Positions 8,867-18,384 of a stretch of DNA of 64,000 bases are shown piece after piece. The position numbers were made by a program, and so were the translations under genes. The notes beneath the pieces were generated by a model. It had not been told where the DNA came from. It worked only from the letters and a program-made list of their open reading frames with translations, and did not search any database. The DNA comes from Geopsychrobacter electrodiphilus DSM 16401 (GTDB lineage: Bacteria; Desulfobacterota; Desulfuromonadia; Desulfuromonadales; Geopsychrobacteraceae). The first letter of the stretch is position 1. Each line of letters opens with the position of its first letter. The stretch lies in contig NZ_ARWE01000001.1 of assembly GCF_000384395.1 (NCBI RefSeq), positions 3,694,501-3,758,500 of the forward strand, written 5' to 3'.

Positions 8867-9910
8867 ATGCGCTACAACAGACTTGGCAACACCGGACTGT
8901 TTATTTCGGAACTCTGCTTCGGCACCATGACCTTTGGCGGTGGCGAGGGGATCTGGGGGATGATCGGTGACCTGCAGCAGAAGGAGGCCGAACGGCTGAT
9001 CGCCCAGGCCCTGGAAGGGGGCATCAACTTCATCGACACCGCTGATGTCTACGCGGGGGGCGTCGCCGAACAGATCACCGGGCAGGCCCTGAAAAATCTC
9101 GGCGTCAAACGCGATGAGGTAGTGATCGCGACCAAGGTCTTCAGCCAGATGGGGGCCGGCCCCAATTCCCGCGGTGCGTCCCGCGCTCATATTCTCGACG
9201 GCATCAAGGCCAGCCTCAAGCGGCTGCAGCTCGACTACGTCGATCTCTACCAGATTCACGGCTTCGACCCCGCGACGCCGATGGAAGAGACCGTACGCGC
9301 GCTGGAATCTCTGGTGTCACAGGGGCTGGTGCGTTATGTCGGGGTCTCCAACTGGAGTGCCTGGCAGATCATGAAAGGGCTGGGGATCGCCGACCGCCTC
9401 GGCTTCTCCCGGTTTGCCTCCCTGCAAGCCTACTACAGCATCGCCGGTCGCGACCTGGAACGGGAGATTGTACCGCTGCTCGAGAGCGAAGGGCTGGGGC
9501 TGATGGTCTGGAGTCCCCTGGCTGGCGGTCTGCTCAGCGGCAAGTACGGGCGGGACCTCAGCGGTGAAGAAGGGAGCCGACGGGTGATCTTCGACTTTCC
9601 GCCGGTGGACCTCGAGCGAGCCTGGGGGGTGGTCGACTGCATGCGCCCCATGGCCGAGGCGCGTGGCTGCTCGGTGGCGCGCATCGCCCTGGCCTGGCTG
9701 CTACATCAGCCCCGGGTGACCAGCGTCATCATCGGCGCCAAACGTCCCGATCAGCTGACGGACAACCTGGCCGCGGTGGAGATCGCGCTGTCCACGGACG
9801 AACTGGCGACCCTCGACGAGGTCAGCCGCCTGCCGCAGGAATACCCTGCCTGGATGCTGGAGCGACAGGGGGAGGTACGCATGACGCAGCTGAAGGACGC
9901 GAAACACTGA
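8867..9910 (+). CDS. Aldo/keto reductase family protein
   Basis: 347 residues, normal for the AKR superfamily; the ATG is preceded by AAGGAGG at ideal spacing. The (beta/alpha)8-barrel signature is present. The catalytic tetrad is visible as Asp57 (FIDTADVY), Tyr62, Lys90 (IATKVF) and His131 (YQIHG). The NADPH-binding end is recognisable (TSVIIGAKRPDQLTDNL). Members reduce aldehydes and ketones with NADPH in the cytoplasm; the substrate cannot be deduced. The central GGLLSGKY motif places it near the YajO/YdjG-like AKR group. It appears monocistronic, with an AT-rich promoter region shared with the divergent antiporter gene. Confidence 0.92.
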   Translation: MRYNRLGNTGLFISELCFGTMTFGGGEGIWGMIGDLQQKEAERLIAQALEGGINFIDTADVYAGGVAEQITGQALKNLGVKRDEVVIATKVFSQMGAGPNSRGASRAHILDGIKASLKRLQLDYVDLYQIHGFDPATPMEETVRALESLVSQGLVRYVGVSNWSAWQIMKGLGIADRLGFSRFASLQAYYSIAGRDLEREIVPLLESEGLGLMVWSPLAGGLLSGKYGRDLSGEEGSRRVIFDFPPVDLERAWGVVDCMRPMAEARGCSVARIALAWLLHQPRVTSVIIGAKRPDQLTDNLAAVEIALSTDELATLDEVSRLPQEYPAWMLERQGEVRMTQLKDAKH

Positions 9911-10107
9911 GCCGGGCTGCGCAAAAAACACGACTTGTTCCCTTCTTTCCGTGGCATGGCATCAAGCACCTTGAACTTGCAACTCGAAGAATGTGAGCAT
10001 AGGTTCAATCAAAGAGGTCGGGATTTGAGTCGCTGGATCCTTGATGTTTTGCGAAATCAACCCCTAGACCGGTCATGATCCTTAACTAAAATTCTGGTGA
10101 GATTTCA

Positions 10108-12060
10108 ATGGGTATTGCCGCCGATATTGTCATAATTGTTCTCGCTGCCTTTGGTGGAGGTTTGCTGGCGCACGCCCTGCGGCAGCCTTTGATTCTGGGC
10201 TATATCCTTGCCGGAGTTTTGATTGGCCCCTTCACCGGTGGTGTCACGGTTTCTGATGTCCATGACATCGAAAAGTTGGCCGAAATCGGTGTTGCCCTGC
10301 TTTTATTCGCGCTCGGGCTTGAATTCTCTCTCAAGGAGTTACGGCCGGTCAGGTTTATTGCGCTCATCGGGGCACCAATCCAGATCCTGCTGACAATCGG
10401 GTTTGGATACCTGATCGGACTTTCTCTTGGCTGGGCCCCGGTTGCGTCTTTATGGCTAGGTGGGCTGGTTTCGCTGTCGAGTACCATGGTGATCCTGAAG
10501 ACCCTTATGAACCAGGGGATGATGGGTACCTTATCGAGCAGGGTGATGGTCGGGATCCTGATTGTGCAGGATCTGGCTGTGGTGCCGCTGATGATTCTAT
10601 TGCCGCAGATATCGGATCCTAAGGCGGGCCTGCCGGTATTGGGGATGGCTTTACTTAAAGGGGCTGTCTTTCTTGCGGTGATGCTGTTTGTCGGGTCGCG
10701 GATTCTGCCCTGGCTGCTGCGGCGGATTGCACGTTGGAATTCGCGCGAGCTTTTTGTCCTTTCAATTACCGCTATCGGTCTGGGAGTCGGCTATGCCACT
10801 TATCAGATCGGCCTCTCCTTCGCCCTGGGCGCTTTTGTTGCCGGTATGGTGTTAAGCGAATCCGATTACGGGCACCAGGCTCTCAGCGACATCATCCCGT
10901 TGCGCGACCTGTTCAGTCTGCTCTTTTTTACTTCGGTTGGGATGCTGCTCGATCCAGCATTTCTGTTTCACAACTGGGTCGGAGTTTTACAGCTGGTGTT
11001 GATGATCTCTCTCGGTAAGGGATTGATTCTGGCACTCACAACCAGAAGTTTCGGTTATGGGAATGTGGTCCCGCTTGCCGTGGGGTTGGGGATGTTTCAG
11101 ATCGGAGAATTCTCTTTTGTGCTGGGGCAGGTTGGATTTTCTGGCGGGTTTTTGAGCGGCGAGGAACACTCCTTTATTCTCTCTGCAACCATTCTCAGTA
11201 TGTTGATGACGCCTCTGATCTCCAGCTTAACGGTGCCGCTCTATCGCCTGAAAACCCGCTATTTCAAAGCAGATTCCATCAAGACGGCTAATCTGCCACC
11301 CGAAGGATTACATGGGCATATTGTCATCGCCGGTGGGGGTCGGGTCGGTCAGCATATTGCGAAGCTTCTCACCCAGGTCGAAGTCTCATTTATCATCATT
11401 GAGATGAATCATAATCGCCTCGAAGAATGCACAAAACTTGGATTTCCGGCAATTTATGGAGATGCAAGCCAGGAGATTGTTCTTGAAGCCGCAAATCTGG
11501 GCGAGGCCCAACAAGTACTGATTACCTTGCCGAATATTATTGCCACCGAAGCCATCGTACGTCAGGTCCACAGTCGATATCCCACGCTGAATATGGTGGT
11601 GCGGGCTGAAGGGGTTGAGCAGATGCGGGCGCTGTATGAAGACGGGGTCTACATGGTCATCCTCCCCGAGCTGGAAGCCGGCCTTGAAATCGCCCGTCAG
11701 GCGCTGTTGCATCTCAAGCTCCCGATCCCCACCATCCAGCGTTACACTGATGCCTTGCGCCGTGATCACTATCATCCAGATCATGAGATGGGCAAAGGCC
11801 ATCTAGAAATCAGTCTGTTGAAAAATGCTCGTGATCATCTCGAGCTGAACTGGGAGCGATTGGATCAAGACAGCTTGATGGTCGGGCAGAGTATTCGAAC
11901 CCTTGACATTCGGCGCACCACAGGGGTCTCGATCGTCGGCGTTTTACGTGAGGGGAGTTTCAGCCCGAATCCGCCGGCCGACTTTGTTTTTTCTGCAGGT
12001 GATTTGGTGGCGGTTCTTGGAAACAGCAGCCAATGTATAGAGATTAGTGCGCTGGCGTAA
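10108..12060 (+). CDS. CPA2/KefB-type monovalent cation:proton antiporter
   Basis: 650 residues. Residues 1-385 are an approximately 12-segment Na+/H+ exchanger domain ([44 protein letters not shown], the KefB/YbaL signature). A TrkA-N/RCK domain ([18 protein letters not shown], GxGxxG NAD-binding motif) spans about 400-515, and a TrkA-C domain (about 570-650) ends the protein. Predicted to exchange K+ for H+ across the inner membrane under nucleotide control. It is unrelated in sequence class to the CPA1 antiporter nearby. No KefF/KefG-type ancillary oxidoreductase gene adjoins it, although an aldo/keto reductase gene lies just upstream on the same strand. Confidence 0.9.
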   Translation: MGIAADIVIIVLAAFGGGLLAHALRQPLILGYILAGVLIGPFTGGVTVSDVHDIEKLAEIGVALLLFALGLEFSLKELRPVRFIALIGAPIQILLTIGFGYLIGLSLGWAPVASLWLGGLVSLSSTMVILKTLMNQGMMGTLSSRVMVGILIVQDLAVVPLMILLPQISDPKAGLPVLGMALLKGAVFLAVMLFVGSRILPWLLRRIARWNSRELFVLSITAIGLGVGYATYQIGLSFALGAFVAGMVLSESDYGHQALSDIIPLRDLFSLLFFTSVGMLLDPAFLFHNWVGVLQLVLMISLGKGLILALTTRSFGYGNVVPLAVGLGMFQIGEFSFVLGQVGFSGGFLSGEEHSFILSATILSMLMTPLISSLTVPLYRLKTRYFKADSIKTANLPPEGLHGHIVIAGGGRVGQHIAKLLTQVEVSFIIIEMNHNRLEECTKLGFPAIYGDASQEIVLEAANLGEAQQVLITLPNIIATEAIVRQVHSRYPTLNMVVRAEGVEQMRALYEDGVYMVILPELEAGLEIARQALLHLKLPIPTIQRYTDALRRDHYHPDHEMGKGHLEISLLKNARDHLELNWERLDQDSLMVGQSIRTLDIRRTTGVSIVGVLREGSFSPNPPADFVFSAGDLVAVLGNSSQCIEISALA

Positions 12061-12188
12061 CCTGGTCTTTTGAGGTCAGGGAAGAATGTGAACTTAGGGG
12101 ACGTTGTTGATTTGTTGATTAACCCGGAACTTAGTTGACGAGGCAACAACCTCCCCCTCAACTACTGACAGGACAAGGGGCAGATTGA

Positions 12189-12221
12189 AAATGGCCGACC
12201 CTTTTCGGGGGTAGGCCATTT
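12189..12221. terminator. Hairpin between convergent genes, probable terminator
   Basis: The stem AAATGGCC-GA-CCC pairs with GGG-TA-GGCCATTT around a short T-rich loop. It lies between the convergent antiporter (ends 12060) and DJ-1 (ends 12259) genes. The T-runs are weak on both strands. Confidence 0.6.
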
Positions 12222-12258
12222 CTATTTCCTGCCGGAGATTCAATCGCCTGATTGAATC

Positions 12259-12840
12259 TCAGAGTTCGATCTTCGTCCCGAGAACCTGTAAAAACTTGGA
12301 GAGCCATTCGGGATGGGCGGGCCATGCCGGAGCGGTGACCAGATTCCCATCAACATGAGCGCGGTCAACCGCAATCTCCATGAATTTTCCGCCGGCGAGG
12401 GTAACATCCGGCCCAACCGCCGGATAACAGGAACAGGACCGTCCCTTAAGAACCCCGGCCGCCGCCAGGACCTGAGCGCCATGACAAACGGCCGCGATCG
12501 GTTTGTTCGCCGCAGCAAAATGTTGCACGATCGACAGAACAGTTTTATTGAGTCGAATATACTCCGGTGCGCGCCCACCAGGGATGACAAGAGCGTCATA
12601 AGCGTCAGCCTTGATATCGTCAAAGGTCGCGTTCAGGGCAAAATTATGACCGGGTTTTTCGCTGTAGGTCTGATCCCCCTCGAAATCATGCACCGCAGTC
12701 CGTACCGACTCTCCCGCCTTCTTCCCCGGACAAACCGCATGAACCGTGTGACCGATCATCTGCAGCGCCTGAAATGGGACCATGACCTCGTAGTCTTCAA
12801 CAAAATCGCCGACCAGCATCAGTATTTTTTTGGCTGCCAT
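12259..12840 (-). CDS. DJ-1/PfpI family protein
   Basis: 193 residues, the usual size. The nucleophile elbow [14 protein letters not shown] places Cys119 next to His120, and an acidic residue in GDFVEDYE near residue 15 completes the pattern of PfpI-like enzymes. Family members act as cysteine peptidases, deglycases/glyoxalases or chaperones; sequence alone does not separate these. The longer C-terminal half ([14 protein letters not shown]...[13 protein letters not shown]) matches the PfpI/YhbO-like branch involved in stress protection. Monocistronic, cytoplasmic. Confidence 0.9.
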   Translation of the reverse strand: MAAKKILMLVGDFVEDYEVMVPFQALQMIGHTVHAVCPGKKAGESVRTAVHDFEGDQTYSEKPGHNFALNATFDDIKADAYDALVIPGGRAPEYIRLNKTVLSIVQHFAAANKPIAAVCHGAQVLAAAGVLKGRSCSCYPAVGPDVTLAGGKFMEIAVDRAHVDGNLVTAPAWPAHPEWLSKFLQVLGTKIEL

Positions 12841-12962
12841 CAGTAACTCCTTTGGTTTGAGTTGATCCGGTCCTAACTCGATTGCAATACTCTTTTAATT
12901 GCCCTTTCATGCTACCAGAGTTCTGGTTAACGGCAATGTCGAGGTCATGTGCCACTGGGCAT

Positions 12963-13014
12963 AAAAGGAGACAGATTTATGGCCGTTTATTGGCAAATAA
13001 ATCTGTCCCCTTTT
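12963..13014. repeat. Palindromic REP-like element, copy 1
   Basis: Inverted arms AAAAGGAGACAGATTTAT (12963-12980) and ATAAATCTGTCCCCTTTT (12997-13014) differ at one pairing. The centre contains GGCCGTTTATTGGCAA. A second copy lies at 16321-16375, and arm-only relics lie near 18140 and 33510. Confidence 0.75.
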
Positions 13015-13045
13015 TGTGTATTTCGAGCAGCAAACCTATGAGGGG

Positions 13046-13357
13046 TCAGGAACCGGGCTGCAGGCTCCGCAGGTAGATCAGCATTGAGTCGAGCTCGGTC
13101 GATTCCAGGGCGAGCACCTTCCCTTTGAGGGCGCCGCGGATACAGGAATTGATCCTCCCCTTGAGCTTGGCGTCGTCGTAGCCAGCAATCTTCTCCAGCC
13201 CTTTTCCCTGCGAATGACAACTCGAACAGCTCTTGCCGTTGCTCCCCAGGGTGGGCGACTCGAACAACTGCTTGCCAAGATCGGCGGTCGGGGCCTGGGC
13301 GGCGAGACACGGACTGGCAACAAACATTAACAGCATGATAGTCAGGATCAGTTTCAT
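13046..13357 (-). CDS. Small c-type cytochrome, periplasmic
   Basis: 103 residues from an ATG at 13357 with AAGGAG 6 bases upstream; longer forms of the frame lack a ribosome binding site. A cleavable signal peptide (MKLILTIMLLMFVASPCLA) is followed by a single heme-attachment motif CSSCH at residues 44-48. A pattern (TELDSMLIYLRSL) near the C-terminus can supply the axial Met of a class I monoheme cytochrome. Predicted role: periplasmic electron carrier. No other redox gene is adjacent, so the partner is unknown. Confidence 0.85.
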   Translation of the reverse strand: MKLILTIMLLMFVASPCLAAQAPTADLGKQLFESPTLGSNGKSCSSCHSQGKGLEKIAGYDDAKLKGRINSCIRGALKGKVLALESTELDSMLIYLRSLQPGS

Positions 13358-13652
13358 AGTGGGCTCCTTGGGACAATGGGTCGGCTTTTGCGCTGCGATG
13401 GTGACATTATACCAGCGAAAAAAACCTCGGAGAGAAGACAACCCATGTATCTGTCTTCTTTCCTCCGCATTTGCTGAAAAAACTAGGGACACTTCCCATA
13501 TTTCCTTCAATGGGAGCAGGCCAAGGGGTCAGGTTTAATTTCGGATATTCACTGCTGGTTTCGTCGTCCGAAAAACATTAAGCCCCTTGTAGCGCGAAAA
13601 GATTAAATCTGTCTGGCAAATGATTTCAGGTCTGAATCAGTCAGTCTGGTAT

Positions 13653-13853
13653 TCAACCTTCGACAGGGGTCCCGCAACTCACCGGATTTTCTCCGGCTTC
13701 CCGCTGGGCCTTAATTTTCAGACAGGTATGCTCGCCACCACAGAGAATCTCGCCGCAGGATGCACAGCACAGGTTGGTAATCTCTTCACGGGGGCAAAGA
13801 TTCAAGAGATCTCCATTAACTCCACCTTTGGCGGGGCAAATGTATTTTGTCAT
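13653..13853 (-). CDS. Small Cys-rich (zinc-ribbon-like) hypothetical protein
   Basis: 66 residues from an ATG at 13853 with GGAG about 8 bases upstream. Nine cysteines occur, including NLCCASCGEILCGGEHTC, which resembles a metal-binding knuckle. I recognise no named family. The composition and a proper ribosome binding site argue for a real gene; the short length and surrounding repeat relics argue for caution. Confidence 0.5.
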   Translation of the reverse strand: MTKYICPAKGGVNGDLLNLCPREEITNLCCASCGEILCGGEHTCLKIKAQREAGENPVSCGTPVEG

Positions 13854-14316
13854 TTTTCGACTCCAGAATGAATAGCTTTGAGGGGACAGGGTCCAAACTG
13901 CCGGGGCATTTTAGGCTATCGGCTTGCCACTGTCCAGAAACCTGTGATGATAAACATCACAGTCACCCCACACCCTTCTGCGGTTCAATCCTGCGAATTG
14001 CCCGGTTCACGCCCCTGGCCACCAACCTGACCTTGACGATCCCCCTGCCCAACCTCTTTGCACTTCACAGGGTATTTTCCTGATTATTTTGTACAATTTT
14101 TCATAAGATAAAAAGGGTGCATGGAAAATATATCTGTTTTCTTTTCGCTCCGCCTTGATCGAGCCGACGACTGCCTGATATCGTCGGTTCGATTTTATTG
14201 ATCCTGTGCTTTTTAGTGTAAACCTTCTGGTGATTGATCCGTCTAATAGTAATTTGGCCTGCACTCTGCCTGAATAGAATTTCCGTTTGAACAACAATTG
14301 AAGGAACCGGGTCGCG
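13854..14316. other. Intergenic stretch upstream of the histidine kinase gene
   Basis: No supported ORF. The segment carries a relic phrase (GGGGACAGGGTCCAA near 13880) of the type that flanks REP-associated transposases, and AT-rich sequence from 14080 that probably holds the kinase promoter. No confident promoter assignment. Confidence 0.4.
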
Positions 14317-16293
14317 ATGAAGTTTCAGACCAAACTGATAATTCTGACCTTGCTGGCCAATCTGCTGCTCGCCGCGGGTGCCTGGCAGCTGATGATTGGC
14401 GTTAACGCGGTGCAAAAACAGGTGCAGCTTTTTGTGCCTGCGACTGGCTATCTTCAGGGGATCTCCGGTGTTCACTCCGCGCTGACCCGCCAGGCGAGGG
14501 AGAGTCTCGATTATCTGATTTCTCGCAATCCTGCAGATAAAAAAAACTTTTTCACGACCGGTAAAGCTTTGGACAAGGCCTTCCTTCTGTGGCGGGAATC
14601 GGCGGCACAACAGTTGGCGTTAAAGGTCGAGGGAGAGCAAGAGGATCTTGAACGGGCGGAGGCCACCTACCTGTTGTATCTTGGCTGGCAAAAAGAGATG
14701 CGGGAGATTTTTGCACTGACGGATCAGCAGAAATGGGTGATGGCCCTGAAAAAATTCCAGGGGGCGTGGGAGACCCACCTCAACAATAAACTCTTCCCGG
14801 CCATCAATCAGGCCCTGCATGACGGAATGGTTGAAGTCGAGGACACCTACCATGGGCTGACTTTGGCGGTTGGAATTATCCCCTGGGATCTCACTGCCAG
14901 CAGTAGGCAACTGGATGAGATTCACAACGTGATGAATATTTTGATCGACGGCAATCAGGTTAATGCCAGCGTGAACAGTCAGTTTTCTGCTTTGATCGAC
15001 TATTTGTTAAATAACAACGCGGATAGCCTTGAACGCTATGAGCACAGCAAAATTATCAGCCAGGAAGCCTTGGCTGACTGGTTACACGTTGCCGAGAAAG
15101 CTGAACCGAGTGATCATCAGCCCTCGGCGACGGGCCAGCAAATAGCCGCGATAGACCGCACCTTTCAGCGGTTCGCGCAGCAGGCAGAATCTGCTATTGC
15201 ATTGAAAAAAGCCGGGCTGACCACCCGGGCCCTCGCGCTTATCGGAGGACAGGATGACAGCCTGATCGCCGACTTTCATAACAGCACGTCCATCACCATC
15301 CGCGATGGAGCCAAAGCTCTGGTCACCCGAGCGACCGCAAGCCGCACCACCGGGATTTTATTTTTGTTTTCCATTTTCGGGTTTATCAGTCTCTTTTCGC
15401 TGGGAATCGTGCGGGAAATGTTCGCCTCTCTGAAAACACTCAGCACCGGTATGGATTGTATCGGAGCCGGCGATCTGAGTCACAGGATCGTTCTTAAGGG
15501 GGATGACGTCACGGGCCGCCTGGCTCAAACCTTCAACACCATGATGGACAGCCTGTGTCACTCCCAGCGTGACTTGAAAAAACTGACCTCCGAACTGGAA
15601 CAGCGGGTGGAGAACAGGACTCTGGAGTTGGAAGCTGTCAACCGTGACCTTGAGGCCTTTAACGCCATGGTCTCTCACGACCTGCGCTCACCCTTGGCGA
15701 TTATTTCAGGCTACTGTGAATTGCTATTGGCGAAAGAGATGTCTCAAAGTGATGAGGCCGTAGAGCAAATTGCGTCCGCCGCCGACAATATAGCTCAGAT
15801 CGTTTCTGCCCTTGAAAATCTGACCTGTGCCAGCCTGAGACCCCTTAATGATGAAAAGATAGACCTGAGCCAGATGGCCGCAAAGGTCATCGCAGAGTTG
15901 CAGTTCAATTCCCCGACAAGCCCCCTCGACATCCAGATCCATCCGACGCCGCTCGCGGTCGGTGATCCACACCTGCTCGAAATTATGCTGACCAACCTGT
16001 TGGGAAACGCCTTGAAGTACTCGGCCCAGACAGCCTTACCCCGAATCGAATTTGGTGCGTTTAGCGAACAGGGGCAAACTGTCTGGTTTGTGCGAGACAA
16101 TGGCGCTGGTTTCGACCATCTCAAGAAAGATATGCTCTTCAAACCGTTCGGACGCCTCCACTCGAGCAAGGAGTTCCCCGGCACTGGTATCGGGCTGCTC
16201 ACGGTGCAGCGCATCATTCATCGCCATGGTGGGGAGATTCACGCCGAAAGCAGGGTGGGAGCAGGAGCAACCTTCTATTTTTCGTTTGGCTGA
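14317..16293 (+). CDS. Membrane sensor histidine kinase (HAMP-HisKA-HATPase)
   Basis: 658 residues. TM1 is at about residues 8-28, followed by a roughly 310-residue periplasmic, helix-rich sensor region with no recognised domain, and TM2 at about 345-368 (TGILFLFSIFGFISLFSLGIV). A HAMP linker ([17 protein letters not shown]), a short coiled coil, a HisKA box (FNAMVSHDLRSPLAIISGY, phospho-His in SHDLR) and HATPase N/G boxes (NLLGNALKYS, DNGAGF, GTGIGL) follow. It should autophosphorylate and pass phosphate to a response regulator; none is adjacent, so it is an orphan kinase. The HisKA region resembles those of phytochrome-like and Bphy-type kinases. Confidence 0.9.
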   Translation: MKFQTKLIILTLLANLLLAAGAWQLMIGVNAVQKQVQLFVPATGYLQGISGVHSALTRQARESLDYLISRNPADKKNFFTTGKALDKAFLLWRESAAQQLALKVEGEQEDLERAEATYLLYLGWQKEMREIFALTDQQKWVMALKKFQGAWETHLNNKLFPAINQALHDGMVEVEDTYHGLTLAVGIIPWDLTASSRQLDEIHNVMNILIDGNQVNASVNSQFSALIDYLLNNNADSLERYEHSKIISQEALADWLHVAEKAEPSDHQPSATGQQIAAIDRTFQRFAQQAESAIALKKAGLTTRALALIGGQDDSLIADFHNSTSITIRDGAKALVTRATASRTTGILFLFSIFGFISLFSLGIVREMFASLKTLSTGMDCIGAGDLSHRIVLKGDDVTGRLAQTFNTMMDSLCHSQRDLKKLTSELEQRVENRTLELEAVNRDLEAFNAMVSHDLRSPLAIISGYCELLLAKEMSQSDEAVEQIASAADNIAQIVSALENLTCASLRPLNDEKIDLSQMAAKVIAELQFNSPTSPLDIQIHPTPLAVGDPHLLEIMLTNLLGNALKYSAQTALPRIEFGAFSEQGQTVWFVRDNGAGFDHLKKDMLFKPFGRLHSSKEFPGTGIGLLTVQRIIHRHGGEIHAESRVGAGATFYFSFG

Positions 16294-16320
16294 GACGCAA
16301 TCCAGCGGTTTCAATGAGCA

Positions 16321-16375
16321 AAAAAGGACAGATTTATTTATGGCCGGTTATTAGCAAATAAATCTGTTCCCCTTT
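16321..16375. repeat. Palindromic REP-like element, copy 2
   Basis: Arms AAAAAGGACAGATTTATTTA and AAATAAATCTGTTCCCCTTT enclose TGGCCGGTTATTAGC. The core is clearly homologous to the element at 12963-13014. It sits between convergent genes and could serve as a terminator for either. Confidence 0.75.
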
Positions 16376-16381
16376 CGTATG

Positions 16382-18046
16382 TCAGGGTTTTGCGGACAGG
16401 GAAGAAGAGGTCCGTATTTTTCCCTTCAACCAATCAGGCCAACTGCCCTGATCTTCAGACGGGTAAGTCTGTAATTGTTGCCCTTGAGGGTTAAGGAGTT
16501 CGGGCCATTTGCATTCCAGGATAGATGCCGCCCCATGTAATCCGGAGACAGCCGCCCCGGACACCCCATGGGCGACCGTGCTCGCGCCGACGAGTCTCAG
16601 GCCTTTGATTTCAGTATTTACCCGATAGGCCATAGGCCCAATTTGTGAATAGCTTTTCTCCGTGCCGTAAGAGCAGCCGTTGGTCGCCGCTGTGTAGTGA
16701 GCATTGGTGAGAGGCGTTCCCAGTTCACAAAACACAACATGTTCGGTAATGCCCGGGATAACTTTTTCGAGAGTCTTGAAAAACATTCCAACTATTTTTT
16801 GTTTAAGAATTTCGTATTCTTTGGGTCTGGATCCAGACTCGGTTCCTTCGAATTGTCGGAAGCTGTCATATCCGACAAAGGTGACAACCTCTAAGGTATG
16901 CCCTCTGCCATTGTAACTTGTCGGATCCTTCAGGGTCGGAGCTGAGATGAAGAGGGCCTCGAAGGACTCTTTAGCGTAGAGCCCGGGATCCTGAGCCCTT
17001 TGGAAAACCTGGTCAAAATCAGCTTCCGATGAATACCAGATATTCCCGGAATCCAACCCTGCTGCCGCCATATCCATATCAACCGCTAAAAACAGAACAA
17101 GAGAGGGGAGTGAGTACCTGGTTTTGTTCAAACGTTTTTTGAGTTTCCTGCTCAGGTGCGTTTCTCCCACCAGACCATGGAAAGTCCTGTGTGGATCAGC
17201 ATTCGAGATGATGTGTCTCGCCCGCAGTTCTCTGCCATCGGCGAGCTGAACACCCAGAGCCCGACGTCCCCTGCCGGTTGATTCGGTGAGAATTTTCTCT
17301 ACGCCGAGCCCGGTCAGAACTTCACTCCCTGCAGTACGAATAGCCTTGACCAGTGCCCGGGCAATGGCGCCCCCGCCGCCCCGTGGATAATACCCGCCAT
17401 GCTCGTAATGACGGGCCAGCCCGGCATGCAGCATCATCATTGTCCTGGAGGGCGGCAAACCCTGATCACCGCACTGAACCGAGAGAATTCCGCGCACCAC
17501 AGAATCGGAAATCAGCCCCTCCAGGATCCGCTTCAAACTGTAGAGTCCGTAGCGACCGATATGCCGGGTTCGATAGGGCATCAAAATGACATCTTTGATG
17601 CTGTCGATCTCAAGGAGGAGGGGGAATTGGTACACAAGGTTCTGGAGCAACTCCATGTACTTGCCGATACCCTTGCCTTCCTGGGGGAACCTTTGCAAAA
17701 GACGCTCGGTCATGGTGGGAAGATGGGCGTGGTAGTCGAATTTCACCCCGGCAATGTGGCAATGCTCATAGTGCTGGGGGTTTTGCTCAAAAAAGATCAG
17801 ATCGTTGGCCGCACCGAGACCTTCATAGATGGCCCTTGTTTCGTCACCTGGTCCCAAACGGCCGACATAATGAACGCCAGGACTGAAGGTAAAGCCGCAC
17901 TTGCTGAAGTTTTGGCACCAGCCACCCGGGGCATGGTGCTGCTCTAAAACCAGGACCTTTTGCCCGGCACGCGCCAGGGCAAGAGCTGAGGTCAACCCGC
18001 CTGAGCCCGAGCCAATAACGATCGTATCTGCATCGAGATTCGTCAT
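16382..18046 (-). CDS. CrtI/CrtISO-type FAD-dependent oxidoreductase
   Basis: 554 residues. The N-terminal dinucleotide-binding motif DTIVIGSGSGGLTSALALARAG (GxGxxG, residues 12-17) is followed by VLEQHHAPGG, as in phytoene desaturases, carotenoid isomerases and retinol saturases. The C-terminal FAD motif GLRLVGASTVAHGVSGAAVSG is complete. Such enzymes desaturate, isomerise or reduce conjugated polyenes; no carotenoid synthesis genes lie nearby, so the substrate is open (retinol-saturase-like all-trans polyenes are one option). No signal peptide. Monocistronic, convergent with the kinase gene across a palindromic repeat. Confidence 0.85.
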   Translation of the reverse strand: MTNLDADTIVIGSGSGGLTSALALARAGQKVLVLEQHHAPGGWCQNFSKCGFTFSPGVHYVGRLGPGDETRAIYEGLGAANDLIFFEQNPQHYEHCHIAGVKFDYHAHLPTMTERLLQRFPQEGKGIGKYMELLQNLVYQFPLLLEIDSIKDVILMPYRTRHIGRYGLYSLKRILEGLISDSVVRGILSVQCGDQGLPPSRTMMMLHAGLARHYEHGGYYPRGGGGAIARALVKAIRTAGSEVLTGLGVEKILTESTGRGRRALGVQLADGRELRARHIISNADPHRTFHGLVGETHLSRKLKKRLNKTRYSLPSLVLFLAVDMDMAAAGLDSGNIWYSSEADFDQVFQRAQDPGLYAKESFEALFISAPTLKDPTSYNGRGHTLEVVTFVGYDSFRQFEGTESGSRPKEYEILKQKIVGMFFKTLEKVIPGITEHVVFCELGTPLTNAHYTAATNGCSYGTEKSYSQIGPMAYRVNTEIKGLRLVGASTVAHGVSGAAVSGLHGAASILECKWPELLNPQGQQLQTYPSEDQGSWPDWLKGKIRTSSSLSAKP

Positions 18047-18244
18047 CTATCCCCTCTGTATTGATTGTTCCCCAAACAGACCAGATTCATTTTCAGCGCT
18101 GTGAATAAATGTATCCCCGAATCGACAAAAAACAAAAAAGGCTGGAAAATAAATCTGCCCTCTGGTCGTAGGAACAATAAAGGCGATGGGCCCTAACATG
18201 TCAAGCTGCATGCAGAGCTACTCCCGCGGAGACCCCGCATTCCC
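18047..18244. other. Intergenic stretch with repeat relic
   Basis: No ORF supported. Around 18140-18165 lies AAAAATAAATCTGCCCTC-like sequence, a decayed arm of the GACAGATTTAT palindrome family. The remainder upstream of the hairpin at 18245 is GC-rich and of unknown function. Confidence 0.4.
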
Positions 18245-18269
18245 GGCTCCGGCCATTGCGGAGCCTTTT
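18245..18269 (+). terminator. Strong intrinsic terminator without an obvious upstream gene
   Basis: A 7-bp perfect GC-rich stem (GGCTCCG 18245-18251 with CGGAGCC 18259-18265) is followed by TTTTATTT. No plus-strand gene ends upstream, so it may end a small RNA or act as a leader attenuator for the GspE-like gene 115 bases downstream. Confidence 0.65.
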
Positions 18270-18384
18270 ATTTCTGTTAATCTTCAAGCGTCAGTATTAT
18301 TTATGAATTGTTTGTAATTTTTCTGCGGCAGGAATGGAATGCCCTCTTCTTGCAGGGTGTCTGTACGTAGGGAGCGGCGGAGCT

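Noticed and set aside
18180-18270. c-di-GMP (GEMM) riboswitch before the GspE-like gene
   Set aside because: The conserved GEMM core segments are not present; only a terminator hairpin is clear.
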